From: Funiculus sociatus GB2-C1
GTDB taxonomy: Bacteria; Cyanobacteriota; Cyanobacteriia; Cyanobacteriales; FACHB-T130
Assembly: GCF_039962115.1 (NCBI RefSeq)
Contig: NZ_JAMPKJ010000021.1
Coordinates: forward strand, 1-64,000
Direction: 5' to 3'
DNA: 64,000 bases
Positions 43,704-52,845 of this stretch are shown one piece after another. Every line of letters starts with the position of its first letter. Positions within the stretch are counted from its first letter, which is position 1. A program made the position numbers and the translations under genes. Below the pieces are notes generated by a model. The model did no database searches, was not told where the DNA came from, and was given only the letters and a program-made list of their open reading frames with translations.

Positions 43704-44069
43704 CGCCCAATCTGGTCTTAGGGTTTTGGCACCGCGCAGATAGGGATGCTGAATTGGGGGGTGAGAAGCTGGAAGATTGACGTGGATTAAGAACCGGATG
43801 CAACGTTCCAGTCCGCCTTCTACGTGCATTTGTTGAACATCTAACAGGGGAACATTGTCCCAGTCAGGACGAGAACGGGCGATCGCTGCGGGAAAGACAG
43901 CATCTAAATCACGAGTAACCGAGAACGTAGCACTGATAATCTGATCTGGGTGCAGTTGATTTCCCTTTTCCAATTCATCCAGCAGTTCTGTCACAACTTC
44001 TCGCATCGCCTCAACTGTGTTTTCTGAGGCAGTCGTTGCCCCGCGAATCGCTCTAACTCGCCACTCCAC
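43683..44069 (-). CDS. aroH: Chorismate mutase, AroH type
   Basis: A 128-residue trimeric-type chorismate mutase converting chorismate to prephenate for Phe/Tyr synthesis. Conserved features are RAIRGATTASENT (first Arg), DLDAVFPAA, RCIRFLIHVN (second Arg) and PYLRGAKTLRPDW (Tyr and Arg). Aligning with Bacillus AroH by eye, the catalytic Glu78 position is Gln80 here (LLDVQQMHVEG). This may be lineage-specific. The C-terminus LVIGNW is encoded by STRR units. Confidence 0.93.
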   Translation of the reverse strand: MEWRVRAIRGATTASENTVEAMREVVTELLDELEKGNQLHPDQIISATFSVTRDLDAVFPAAIARSRPDWDNVPLLDVQQMHVEGGLERCIRFLIHVNLPASHPPIQHPYLRGAKTLRPDWALVIGNW

Positions 44070-44116
44070 GCAAAAGTCCTCCGAATATTAAAATAGTTTT
44101 AAGTTTTGAGTTGTTC

Positions 44117-44138
44117 CAGACGCGATATATCGCGTCTG
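44117..44138. repeat. Perfect 22-bp palindrome upstream of aroH
   Basis: CAGACGCGATA followed by its exact reverse complement. It lies 48 bases upstream of the aroH ATG on the minus strand. It may be a dispersed palindrome or an operator. Confidence 0.75.
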
Positions 44139-44150
44139 AGTTTTAATTCA

Positions 44151-44178
44151 CTCAACACTCAACACTCAGCACTAACTA
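44151..44178. repeat. STRR at the end of sppA
   Basis: Tandem ACTCAAC/ACTCAGC heptamers run into the sppA stop codon (44176-44178) on the minus strand. Confidence 0.75.
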
Positions 44179-44997
44179 TGGTCGATATAGCCACAACGGC
44201 TGACCACTGGTAGATAGTTCAAATTCTAACCAGTCTATCCCAGCTGATAGACCAGATACCCCCTGAACTTTACTCGATACCACGCGATTCCAAAAGGGTT
44301 TGCGTTCTTCAATAGTGAAACACTTGGTTTTCTCCGGGTCAAGACCCACCAATTCTGTTGCCCAGCGGCGTGCGTCTTCCTCAGTTCCGAGTCTGTCTAC
44401 GATGCCCAGTTCTAAAGCTTGCGCTCCAGTAAAAATGCGACCATCAGCAAAGCTTTTAACTTTTTCTGTTGCTAATTTTCGCCCCTCAGCAACCGTTTCG
44501 ACAAACTGCTGATAACTGTTGTCAATCAAATCTTGGAGAATGTTCTTTTCCGGATCTGTGAGTTCCCGGTCAAAAGCCAAAATATCTTTATAGGGGCCGG
44601 ATTTGATCACCTTGAAAGATACGCCGATTTTTTCTAGCAAACGCTCCAGGTTGTTTCCTCGCAGAATTACACCGATACTGCCAGTAATCGTGCCTGGGTT
44701 GGCGACGATATGGTCGGCTCCCATGCCGATGTAGACTCCTCCAGATGCCGAGATATTGCCGAAGCTGGCAACAATCTTGACCTTCTGGCGCAGACGCTTG
44801 AGCGCCTCGTAGATTTCTTGCGAATCCCCAACAGTGCCGCCTGGACTATCTATGCGTAGCAGTAAGGCGGGAAAGCGTCGTTCTTCAATGGTTTTCAGAG
44901 CTTCCAAAACCCGTTTGCGGGTGGCAGCAGCGATCGCGCCTGTAACTTCAATCCGAGCAATTTGTTTTTGAAATTTGGGCTTAAAAGGCCAGATCAT
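44176..44997 (-). CDS. sppA: Signal peptide peptidase SppA (short form)
   Basis: A 273-residue serine peptidase of family S49. The nucleophile Ser is in GNISASGGVYIGMGAD and the general-base Lys in IKSGPYKDILAFDR. RIDSPGGTVGDSQEI is the conserved substrate-groove motif. It is half the length of the E. coli tandem-domain enzyme, as in Bacillus and most cyanobacteria. It degrades signal peptides left in the membrane. No N-terminal membrane span is obvious (IWPFKPKFQK). Confidence 0.93.
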   Translation of the reverse strand: MIWPFKPKFQKQIARIEVTGAIAAATRKRVLEALKTIEERRFPALLLRIDSPGGTVGDSQEIYEALKRLRQKVKIVASFGNISASGGVYIGMGADHIVANPGTITGSIGVILRGNNLERLLEKIGVSFKVIKSGPYKDILAFDRELTDPEKNILQDLIDNSYQQFVETVAEGRKLATEKVKSFADGRIFTGAQALELGIVDRLGTEEDARRWATELVGLDPEKTKCFTIEERKPFWNRVVSSKVQGVSGLSAGIDWLEFELSTSGQPLWLYRP

Positions 44998-45375
44998 GAG
45001 CAGTCAAGCAATGAATCTTGAATAATTGGATGAGCCGAGTTAGGTAAAAGAGCAAATCCTAGAAACAGTAAGCGTTTCCACATAAATGCCGATCCTTTCT
45101 CTAGTTTGCACGATCCGCATCTGTTTATGTGGGCTACTGGTGCCTGGGCTTGTTTGTCTATTTCCATTTCTCCTTAACATAGCTGGTGTTTTATAGCAAA
45201 TATATATTTTTTTGTAATCCTCACAACAATTCATATAAGTTGCTTAACAGAAATACATATTAAGTACAATAAGGGGATTGGGGGCTGGGGACTAGGGACT
45301 AGGTAAGACTTTTTCCTCCTCCCCAATCCCCAATCCCCAACCCCCAATCCCCAACCCCCAATTCCCAGCCCTTCT
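44998..45375. other. Region between sppA and EamA permease
   Basis: A 378-base gap between divergent genes. The right part is an STRR array of G-rich (45272-45300) and C-rich (45318-45369) heptamers that can pair as a long hairpin. The rest is unremarkable; the minus-strand open frames over it are repeat-derived. Confidence 0.6.
45272..45369. repeat. G-rich/C-rich STRR pair before EamA gene
   Basis: GGGATTG/GGGCTGG-type units on the left, CCCAATC units (about six) on the right, 17 bases apart. The array ends 6 bases before the ATG, leaving no room for a normal ribosome-binding site. Confidence 0.85.
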
Positions 45376-46524
45376 ATGCAGCTAAAATTCACAGACTCCA
45401 AAATCCCGTTCGCACCGTTGCTACTAATTGCCCCGTTTTTTCTGTGGGGAACAGCTATGGTAGCGATGAAAGGCGTTATCCCAAACACGACACCTTTGTT
45501 TATGGCTGGTGTGCGGTTGGTGCCTGCGGGTGTTTTGGTATTGGCAGCAGGCTTTTTGATGGGGAAACCTCAACCAAAAGGTATTAGTGCATGGCTATGG
45601 ATTAGCTTGTTTGCCCTGGTTGATGGCGCTTTGTTTCAGGGATTTTTGGCGCTGGGATTAGTGAGAACTGGTGCGGGATTGGGATCGGTAATGATTGACT
45701 CTCAACCGCTGGCAGTAGCTTTGCTGTCGTGCTGGTTGTTTGGTGAAACCATTGGTTTGTGGGGTTGGCTGGGATTATTAGTGGGAGTGCTGGGTATTAG
45801 TTTGATTGGGTTGCCCCAAGAGTGGATTTTCAATCTTTCACACCCAAACGCGATCGCCCAATCGATGGTAGAGACGCTAAATTTAGCGTCTTTGGTGGAT
45901 CTATTTGAAAATGGGCAGTGGCTAATGCTGTTGGCGGCGCTGTCTATGGCTGTGGGAACGGTGACAATTAGGAAGGTGTGCCAATATGCCGATCCGGTGA
46001 TGGCAACAGGATGGCACATGATTTTGGGCGGGTTGCCTTTATTTGCGCTGTCTGCTATTGGAGAAACCCAGCATTGGGTGCATTTAGATAGTTTGGGCTG
46101 GCTGGCGTTGAGCTATTCGACAGTATTTGGCAGCGCGATCGCTTACGGTTTATTCTTTTACTTTGCCTCTAGTGGCAGTCTTACTAGCCTCAGTTCTCTA
46201 ACTTTTCTGACACCAGTGTTTGCCCTACTCTTTGGCAACCTGCTGTTGTCGGAAGTTCTGACTCCCCTCCAGTGGGCAGGAGTCAGTCTTACTTTGGTGA
46301 GTATATATCTAATTAATCAGCGGGAGACGCTAGCCCAAAAGTGGAGCGATCGCAGCTTCTGGGCTTCCTCTTCGCCATCCACATCTGTTGAGGCTATTGT
46401 CTCCGGTGAGGAAACTACCTCTGAGGAGCAAATTCCCCTGTTAGGTGCCGCAGAACAACGCCCCTATGCGTCGCTGCCGATAAAATTGAAAGAATCTGAA
46501 GCCGAGATGTGGCAAAATCGGTAG
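45376..46524 (+). CDS. EamA/DMT family permease
   Basis: A ten-span drug/metabolite transporter, 382 residues, with two EamA domains (about residues 10-140 and 185-310). The first spans read LLLIAPFFLWGTAMVAMKG. The C-terminal ~65 residues are soluble and acidic. Substrate unknown; the family exports small metabolites or amino acids. Its start directly follows an STRR array. Confidence 0.88.
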   Translation: MQLKFTDSKIPFAPLLLIAPFFLWGTAMVAMKGVIPNTTPLFMAGVRLVPAGVLVLAAGFLMGKPQPKGISAWLWISLFALVDGALFQGFLALGLVRTGAGLGSVMIDSQPLAVALLSCWLFGETIGLWGWLGLLVGVLGISLIGLPQEWIFNLSHPNAIAQSMVETLNLASLVDLFENGQWLMLLAALSMAVGTVTIRKVCQYADPVMATGWHMILGGLPLFALSAIGETQHWVHLDSLGWLALSYSTVFGSAIAYGLFFYFASSGSLTSLSSLTFLTPVFALLFGNLLLSEVLTPLQWAGVSLTLVSIYLINQRETLAQKWSDRSFWASSSPSTSVEAIVSGEETTSEEQIPLLGAAEQRPYASLPIKLKESEAEMWQNR

Positions 46525-46760
46525 GAATGAAGATGATCGCTCCCAAGCACAAGTTAATATGTGAGAGCAAATTAATAGTTTTTGCTATGATCGGCGCATC
46601 ATTTTCAATTCCACCAAACGAGCTTTTTCCCAAATATTGTGGGTAAAAAGGTTACTAACTGTATAGAAATTATAATTTCATGCTGGCACTGGAAGCTAAA
46701 GAAAAAACTCTTAGCAAAGGATCTTGTCGGGTTTTGATCGCTTAGACAGGTTTCCCCAAA

Positions 46761-48002
46761 ATGATACTCTATCGCTCAACGTTGCTTCTAGTCACATCTG
46801 TCACCTGTTTGGGTTTTATCCCCATTTCAGGCAAAAACTTTTCAGGTGTTGAGCAAGCGATCGCCACTTTACCAACCCGTTCGCAATCCCTAGAATTAGC
46901 TCAGCTAAGTTCTCCAAACGCCGCAGACGCGGAACCTGTCCTCACAGTTGGCTCTCAAGGCTTGGAAGTAGCCGAATTACAAAAGGCACTCAAGCGTTTG
47001 GGACACTACGACGGGGCAGTTGATGGCGTGTATGGGCGAACTACAGCGGTTGCCGTTTCCAAATTTCAAGCATCTGCCGGGTTAGCGGCTGACGGCATTG
47101 CTGGCTCAACAACTAGGGAGAATATCAAGACATCTCTAGCTGCACAGCCCAAACCATCCCCTATACAAAAACCGAAAGCGGCAAAACCTCGCCCTAATCC
47201 GCTGTTGTGGGCGCTGGGCTTGATTTTAGCGGCTGCTGGGGTAGGATTGACAGTATACTTCTTTTTGTCATGGTTGAGAAAAGCTACCAGGGACGAGGAG
47301 GAGCCAGAAGCCTCATCTGATGAACTATCCGATGAAATCAATTATCTAGACTTGGAAGATGCCAGTAATAATGGCATGGATACCCACATTCAACCGCTAG
47401 AAAACGACAGCAAAAACGGCTTCCATTCCCCTGTTTTAACCGTTTTAGATAAACGTAATTCAGACGAGGAAATAACTCCCCAGCCGCCTAAAGAAACAAC
47501 ACCGCCAATCAGGGAAACTACTCGCCTGGCTAAAATCGACATTGTTGAGGAATTAGTCAAAGATTTACAGGGAAACGATCTGGCAAAGCGACGCAAAGCA
47601 ATCTGGGAACTGGCGCAACGGGGAGACTCTAGGGCAGTACAGCCATTAGTGGATCTGTTGATGGATTCAGATTCCCAGCAACGCGGCTTAATATTGGAGG
47701 CTCTATCGCAAATTGGCACGCGCACTCTCAAACCTATGAATCGGGCGTTGGCAATTTCGTTGCAAGATGAAAGCCCGGAAGTGCGGAAAAATGCGATTCG
47801 CGATTTGACGAGAATCTATGACACGATTTCCCAAGTTAGCCAGCTATTACGCCTTGCTGCTGAGGATCAAAATCCCGATGTTCAGGAAACAGCGCGGTGG
47901 GCTATGGGTCAGTTAAATCGGATTCGCACTATCCCTGGTGCTGATAATAAGGCAGCTTTGCCTAATTCCCCTGAAGACAAATCAGACGAGCGATCGCAAT
48001 AA
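46761..48002 (+). CDS. Peptidoglycan-binding and HEAT-repeat membrane protein
   Basis: A 413-residue protein. After an N-terminal export signal there is a peptidoglycan-binding domain (about residues 62-120; GSQGLEVAELQKALKRLGHY, GVYGRTTAVAVSKFQ). A single membrane span follows (LLWALGLILAAAGVGLTVYFF, about 149-169). The C-terminal part (about 255-390) carries HEAT/PBS-lyase-like repeats (LAKRRKAIWELAQRGDSRAV). This would place the wall-binding part in the periplasm and the HEAT part in the cytoplasm, linking cell wall to an internal partner. The function is unknown. Confidence 0.85.
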   Translation: MILYRSTLLLVTSVTCLGFIPISGKNFSGVEQAIATLPTRSQSLELAQLSSPNAADAEPVLTVGSQGLEVAELQKALKRLGHYDGAVDGVYGRTTAVAVSKFQASAGLAADGIAGSTTRENIKTSLAAQPKPSPIQKPKAAKPRPNPLLWALGLILAAAGVGLTVYFFLSWLRKATRDEEEPEASSDELSDEINYLDLEDASNNGMDTHIQPLENDSKNGFHSPVLTVLDKRNSDEEITPQPPKETTPPIRETTRLAKIDIVEELVKDLQGNDLAKRRKAIWELAQRGDSRAVQPLVDLLMDSDSQQRGLILEALSQIGTRTLKPMNRALAISLQDESPEVRKNAIRDLTRIYDTISQVSQLLRLAAEDQNPDVQETARWAMGQLNRIRTIPGADNKAALPNSPEDKSDERSQ

Positions 48003-48058
48003 AGTTTTGATTGAATTAAAATAACTCAGAACTCAACCCAAAACACATTCAAAGCTCT

Positions 48059-49129
48059 TTGAAACTGTTATTGCTCTCAACCCCAGTTGGCGCTCTTGGC
48101 ACAGGGCTAGGGGGAGGTGTCGAACTAACGCTGCTTAACGTTGCCCAAGAGATGATCCGCCGGGGTCATAGTCTAAAAATTGTCGCTCCCCAAGGATCTG
48201 TCTTGGGGGAGATTCCCATTGTCGAGATTTCTGGAGAACTCCAAACAACGGCTCAGAGTCAGGGACGCAGTACGCCGATTGTCATGCCGGAAAATTCGGT
48301 ATTAGGCAGTATGTGCGACTATGCGCGGCAAGTGCAGGCTGATTACGATCTGATTTTCAACATTGCCTACGATTGGTTGCCGTTTTACCTGACACCATTT
48401 TTTGAGTGCGCGATCGCTCATTTCATCAGTATGGGTTCCCTCTCCGAGGCAATGGATCAAATCGCCGCAAAGGTTGCCGTCGAGTTTCCCGGTACTATTG
48501 GTGTCTACACTCGCACCCAGGCAGAAACGTTTCCTTTTGCCCAGGAGTGTCGGATTCTAGGTGGTGGACTAGATCTATCCCTGTATGATTTTGCCAAAGA
48601 ACCCTCACCCGCCTTAGCTTGGCTGGGTCGAATCGCTCCCGAAAAAGGTTTGGAGGATGCTGTCGCCGCTGCGAATATAACTGGCATCCCCCTAAAAATA
48701 TTGGGAAAAATGCAGGATGAGGCATACTGGCAGCAGATTTGTCAAGAATATCCAGATGCTCCTGTGGAATATGTGGGATTTTTCCCCACAGCCCAAATGC
48801 AGGAAGAATTAGGCAAATGTCGGGCGCTGTTGATGACACCTCGCTGGGTGGAAGCGTTTGGCAATGTGGTAATTGAGGCGTTGGCTTGTGGGGTGCCAGT
48901 AATTTCCTACAGTCGAGGTGGCCCTACTGAAATTATCCAAGATGGGAAAACGGGCTTTTTGGTGGAACCGGATAGCGTGGAAGGTTTAGTAGAGGCAATT
49001 GGACGATTGGATCAAATTGACCGCCTAGCTTGTCGCCAACAAGCCGAAGCGAAGTATTCGTTGGAGGCTTTGGGCGATCGCTTCTTAAACTGGTTTCAAG
49101 ACATCATAGAGACATCTATGAATTGCTGA
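48059..49129 (+). CDS. Glycosyltransferase family 4 protein
   Basis: A GT-B-fold glycosyltransferase of 356 residues. The N-terminus has LLLSTPVGALGTGLGGGVEL (acceptor-side glycine loop). The donor site is WLGRIAPEKGLEDAV, and the nucleotide-sugar motif is PRWVEAFGNVVIEALACG (E-x7-E). The start is TTG at 48059; no in-frame ATG is close. Sugar donor and acceptor unknown. It stands alone, 56 bases after the previous gene, and may be transcribed with it. Confidence 0.87.
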   Translation: MKLLLLSTPVGALGTGLGGGVELTLLNVAQEMIRRGHSLKIVAPQGSVLGEIPIVEISGELQTTAQSQGRSTPIVMPENSVLGSMCDYARQVQADYDLIFNIAYDWLPFYLTPFFECAIAHFISMGSLSEAMDQIAAKVAVEFPGTIGVYTRTQAETFPFAQECRILGGGLDLSLYDFAKEPSPALAWLGRIAPEKGLEDAVAAANITGIPLKILGKMQDEAYWQQICQEYPDAPVEYVGFFPTAQMQEELGKCRALLMTPRWVEAFGNVVIEALACGVPVISYSRGGPTEIIQDGKTGFLVEPDSVEGLVEAIGRLDQIDRLACRQQAEAKYSLEALGDRFLNWFQDIIETSMNC

Positions 49130-49289
49130 GATGGTGTACCGCTGATCAGCCGCGATCGCAGAATTCAACTTTCAGATGTAGATACTATTTGGTGAGAGCG
49201 ATCGCGTTTTCTGCGTACATCAAATGCGTAGGATGCGTTAAGCGATTTCTCGTAACGCACCCCAAAAAATTAAAATGAACGATTTTGCA

Positions 49290-50885
49290 TTACGCACTCA
49301 CAGGAGTTTTTACCTCTTGTGGGAGTTTTTGCACTTTTGCCTCCTCTGCCATAAAATCAGCCAACTGAGCTTCAATCTGCTCTTTGACAATCTGGCGATA
49401 CTCCACAAAATGCTCGATTTGAGCGCACACAGCTAAATAGCTGCTGATTCCGCCCTTATTGTGCCGATACATACTAAGCAGGTTGCGCCAGAACTTTAAG
49501 CGAGTTTTTCGGACAACACCTTGTCGCCAACAAATTGTTAGAAACGCCCGAATTACTACCCAATCTAGTTTCTTTTTGGGACGTTTTCCCTTATTAGGAT
49601 AAGTTGCTTCTCCTAAAATGCGGAAGTGACGGTAAGTACGGTCTAGAAAACGCTCTGGATCGTAAAGTGTCCAAAAGGCGTTGATATATTCGCGGGCAAT
49701 TTCTTCTAGGGGACGAGTAGGGACATAGTTCATCAATGTTGTTTGATTGATGTTTGCTGATTCTCCTCGCAGTCGTCCTTCTTTCTTTAGCCGATGCCAG
49801 AGGGCGGTATCGGGTAAAGCTTGCAGCATACTAAATATAGCTGTGGGAATTGAGGTTTTCTCGACAAATTGGACAATGCGATCGCCTGCTCCCGGTTTCT
49901 CCCCATCAAAGCCAATAATAAACCCTGCCATCACCCGCAGCCCCGAACGCGCGATCGCCTCAACAGAATCGCTCAAAGAATCTCGTGTATTTTGAAACTT
50001 CTGCGTTAGCGCTAAACTGTCCTCGTCTGGTGTTTCTATCCCTAAAAACACCGCCCCGAAATTACACTGAACCATCATATCCATTAGTTCTTGATCTTTT
50101 GCCAAATCAACTGATGCTTCTGTGGCAAAAGAGAAAGGATACTGATGTTCAACCATCCAAGGTTGCAACTCTTTTAGGAACAACTTGACATTCCGCTTAT
50201 TCCCAATAAAGTTGTCATCCACCATAAAAATGCTGCGTCGCCAACCCAACTCATAAAGGCGTTCTAATTCAGCTATTAATTGGGCTGGGGCTTTTGTCCG
50301 GGGTTTGCGTCCGTAGAGAACAATAATGTCGCAGAATTCGCACTGAAAAGGACACCCGCGAGAAAACTGGACTGACATCTCAGAATAAGCGTCAAACTCC
50401 AGTAAATCGAAGCGGGGAATAGGCGTAATGGTGACATCCGGTCTTTCTCCCCCAGACCGTAAAATACCACCAGTGTCGCCCCGTTGAACTGCCTCCACAA
50501 ACATTGGCAGAGTGATTTCCCCTTCATCCAAAATTAGGAAATCTGCACCAGCCGCTTCTGCTTCTTTGGGTAAAGCTGTTGGATAAGGGCCGCCTACTGC
50601 AACAGCTTTACCGCGTCTTTTTGCTTCTTGAATTTGGTCAATAAAATCTTCCTGCTGGACAATCATTGCTGAGAGAATCACCAAATCTGCCCATTCCCAC
50701 TCAGCTTCAGTTACCTGGCGGATATTTCTATCTACTAGCTTAAACTCCCACTCTTGGGGGAGAATTGCTGCTACAGTTACTAAACCTAAAGGCGGTAGCA
50801 TAGCTTTGCGATTTAGCAAAGCTAAGGTTTTTTCAAAAGACCAAAAACTTTTGGGAAATAGCGGATATAAAAGTAAAACTCGCAT
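49290..50885 (-). CDS. B12-binding radical SAM protein (copy 2)
   Basis: A 531-residue protein with an N-terminal cobalamin-binding-type domain (about residues 1-140; LLYPLFPKSFWSFEKTL) and a radical SAM domain whose [4Fe-4S] ligands lie in SRGCPFQCEFCDI (CxxxCxxC). A DUF4070-type C-terminal region follows. The usual DxHxxG cobalamin-lower-ligand motif is not seen, as in several members of this class. The related hopanoid methylase HpnP has the same layout, but I cannot assign that role. It is about four-fifths identical to the upstream copy at its N-terminus. Confidence 0.85.
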   Translation of the reverse strand: MRVLLLYPLFPKSFWSFEKTLALLNRKAMLPPLGLVTVAAILPQEWEFKLVDRNIRQVTEAEWEWADLVILSAMIVQQEDFIDQIQEAKRRGKAVAVGGPYPTALPKEAEAAGADFLILDEGEITLPMFVEAVQRGDTGGILRSGGERPDVTITPIPRFDLLEFDAYSEMSVQFSRGCPFQCEFCDIIVLYGRKPRTKAPAQLIAELERLYELGWRRSIFMVDDNFIGNKRNVKLFLKELQPWMVEHQYPFSFATEASVDLAKDQELMDMMVQCNFGAVFLGIETPDEDSLALTQKFQNTRDSLSDSVEAIARSGLRVMAGFIIGFDGEKPGAGDRIVQFVEKTSIPTAIFSMLQALPDTALWHRLKKEGRLRGESANINQTTLMNYVPTRPLEEIAREYINAFWTLYDPERFLDRTYRHFRILGEATYPNKGKRPKKKLDWVVIRAFLTICWRQGVVRKTRLKFWRNLLSMYRHNKGGISSYLAVCAQIEHFVEYRQIVKEQIEAQLADFMAEEAKVQKLPQEVKTPVSA

Positions 50886-50916
50886 GAAATCTCAATCCTC
50901 ACTTTCTTTAAAGTCA

Positions 50917-51001
50917 TTATTCATTAGTCATTAGTTCTTAGTTTTTGGTAGGGACACGGCGGCCCGTGTCCCTATAACTAATGGCTACTAACTAATGACT
51001 C
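50917..51001. repeat. STRR and hairpin between the two radical SAM genes
   Basis: TCATTAG-type heptamers on both sides flank a perfect hairpin AGGGACACGG/CCGTGTCCCT (about 50950-50973). The right block supplies the last codons (SLVSSH) and stop of the upstream radical SAM gene. Confidence 0.8.
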
Positions 51002-52582
51002 TTCTTGCTTACTTTTCACCTCAGAAACTTCAGTTTTCTGTTTTGGCTGGGGTGCTAGATATTCAACTAATTGAGCCTCAATTTCGTCGCGAACAATTTG
51101 CCGATACTCCATGAAATGCTCATTGTGGGCGCAGAGGGTGAGGTAATGTTCCCATACTGCCGGGTTGTTCTTAATGATGCTAAACAAATGATGCCAGAAT
51201 TTCCAGCGAGTCTCGCGTTTGAAGCCCTGACGCCAGATTACAATCGAAAGTGCCTTCAAATCTATCAGGCTGGGCATTTTGAAGGGGGCTTTTACTTTTG
51301 GTGCGCCTAACATTAGGAAACAGCGATAGATGCGATCCAGATAGCGAGTGGGTTCATACAAATCACTAAATGCCTCGACATATTCTCTGGCGATGTCTTC
51401 TACAGGGCGCGTCGGGATAAAATTCATCAAAGTGGTCTGGTTGAGGTTGCCTTCTTTGCCCACCAGTCGCCCTTCTTTCTCTAGTCGGTGCCACAACGCT
51501 GTATTGGGGAGAGCTTGCAACATTCCAAAAGTTGTGGTAGGGATAGCAGTCAATTCGGCAAATCGAACAATGCGATCGCCTGCGCCTTTTTTCTCGCCAT
51601 CAAAGCCAATAATAAACCCAGCCATCGGTCGCAATCCGGCGCGTGTAATCATTTCCACAGCTTCAGCTAGGGAACTGCGCGTATTTTGGAATTTCTTCGT
51701 CATCGACAGACTTTCCTCATCCGGCGTTTCAATTCCCAGAAACACAGCATCAAAATAACACTCAACCATCAGCTCTATCAATTCGGGATCTTGCGCCAAA
51801 TCGATAGAAGCTTCCGTATTAAATTTGAAAGGATATTTGTGTTCAGCTTGCCAGACTTTCAACTCCTTGAGAAATAACTTGACATTGCGCTTATTCCCAA
51901 TGAAGTTGTCATCCACCATAAACACACCGCGCCGCCATCCCAGTTGGTAGAGGTACTCCAACTCCGCCAAAAGTTGCGCTGGGGTTTTAGTGCGGGGTTT
52001 GCGACCGTATAGCACAATGATGTCGCAAAATTCGCACTGGAAGGGACAACCTCGCGAAAACTGCACCGACATCGAATCGTAAGCATCAAATTCTAGCAAA
52101 TCAAAGCGGGGAACTGGAGTTGTCGTGACATCTGGTTTTTCCCCATTGATGGCGCGGAAAATGCCCGATTTTTCGCCGCGCTCAATTGCTTCGACAAACA
52201 TCGGCAGCGTAATTTCCCCTTCATCTAAAATCAGGAAATCTATACCCGCCTCTTGGACTTCTTCTGGTACAGAAGTTGGATAAGGGCCACCACAGGCAAC
52301 CAGTTTACCGCGCCGCTTCGCTTCCCGGATTTGGTCAAGTAAATCTGGCTTTTGGACAATCATGGCGGAGAGAATTACCACATCTGCCCATTCCCACTCT
52401 GCGTCTGTCACAGGGCGAATATTTCGGTCTACCAGTTTAAATTCCCACTCTTGAGGTAAGATTGCCGCCACGGTCACTAAACCCAACGGCGGTAGCAAAA
52501 CCTTACGGTTGACTAATTCCAGAATTTTCTCGTAAGACCAAAATGTTTTAGGAAAAAGAGGATAAACTAATAAAACTCTCAT
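50978..52582 (-). CDS. B12-binding radical SAM protein (copy 1)
   Basis: A 534-residue paralog of the next gene downstream, same domain order: cobalamin-binding-type N-terminal domain, radical SAM core with SRGCPFQCEFCDI, DUF4070-type end. Conserved blocks are VTVAAILPQEWEFKLVDRN, LDEGEITLPMFVEAIE, FMVDDNFIGNKRNVK and FLGIETPDEESL. The C-terminal six residues come from repeat DNA. Substrate unknown; B12 radical SAM enzymes usually methylate unreactive carbons. The two copies lie in tandem, 92 bases apart, so probably in one transcript. Confidence 0.86.
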   Translation of the reverse strand: MRVLLVYPLFPKTFWSYEKILELVNRKVLLPPLGLVTVAAILPQEWEFKLVDRNIRPVTDAEWEWADVVILSAMIVQKPDLLDQIREAKRRGKLVACGGPYPTSVPEEVQEAGIDFLILDEGEITLPMFVEAIERGEKSGIFRAINGEKPDVTTTPVPRFDLLEFDAYDSMSVQFSRGCPFQCEFCDIIVLYGRKPRTKTPAQLLAELEYLYQLGWRRGVFMVDDNFIGNKRNVKLFLKELKVWQAEHKYPFKFNTEASIDLAQDPELIELMVECYFDAVFLGIETPDEESLSMTKKFQNTRSSLAEAVEMITRAGLRPMAGFIIGFDGEKKGAGDRIVRFAELTAIPTTTFGMLQALPNTALWHRLEKEGRLVGKEGNLNQTTLMNFIPTRPVEDIAREYVEAFSDLYEPTRYLDRIYRCFLMLGAPKVKAPFKMPSLIDLKALSIVIWRQGFKRETRWKFWHHLFSIIKNNPAVWEHYLTLCAHNEHFMEYRQIVRDEIEAQLVEYLAPQPKQKTEVSEVKSKQEESLVSSH

Positions 52583-52845
52583 TGAATCTAAACCCTCACA
52601 CTCTTGTATTTTTTTAGCTATTAGCTAATTCATAGCATAAGAGTTTAGCTGAATCCGGCTAATCTGGTTAATATAATTGTTTTTTTAACGCTCCTGGCAG
52701 CAAAGGTACGCCGGAAGGAACACAAAGGGTAGGTTATAGGTTTTTAATCTAATCCTTGTTTTTGTTCGCTAGTTACTAGCCGCCTTTGCGTAAGGGTTGC
52801 GGGGCGACAGCACTACCTTTGCCTTAAAAAACCCTTCTTGAGTGT

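Noticed and set aside
45231-45488. Minus-strand frame at the EamA start
   Set aside because: It reads through the heptamer array (GIGGWGLGVGDWGLG) and is repeat-derived.
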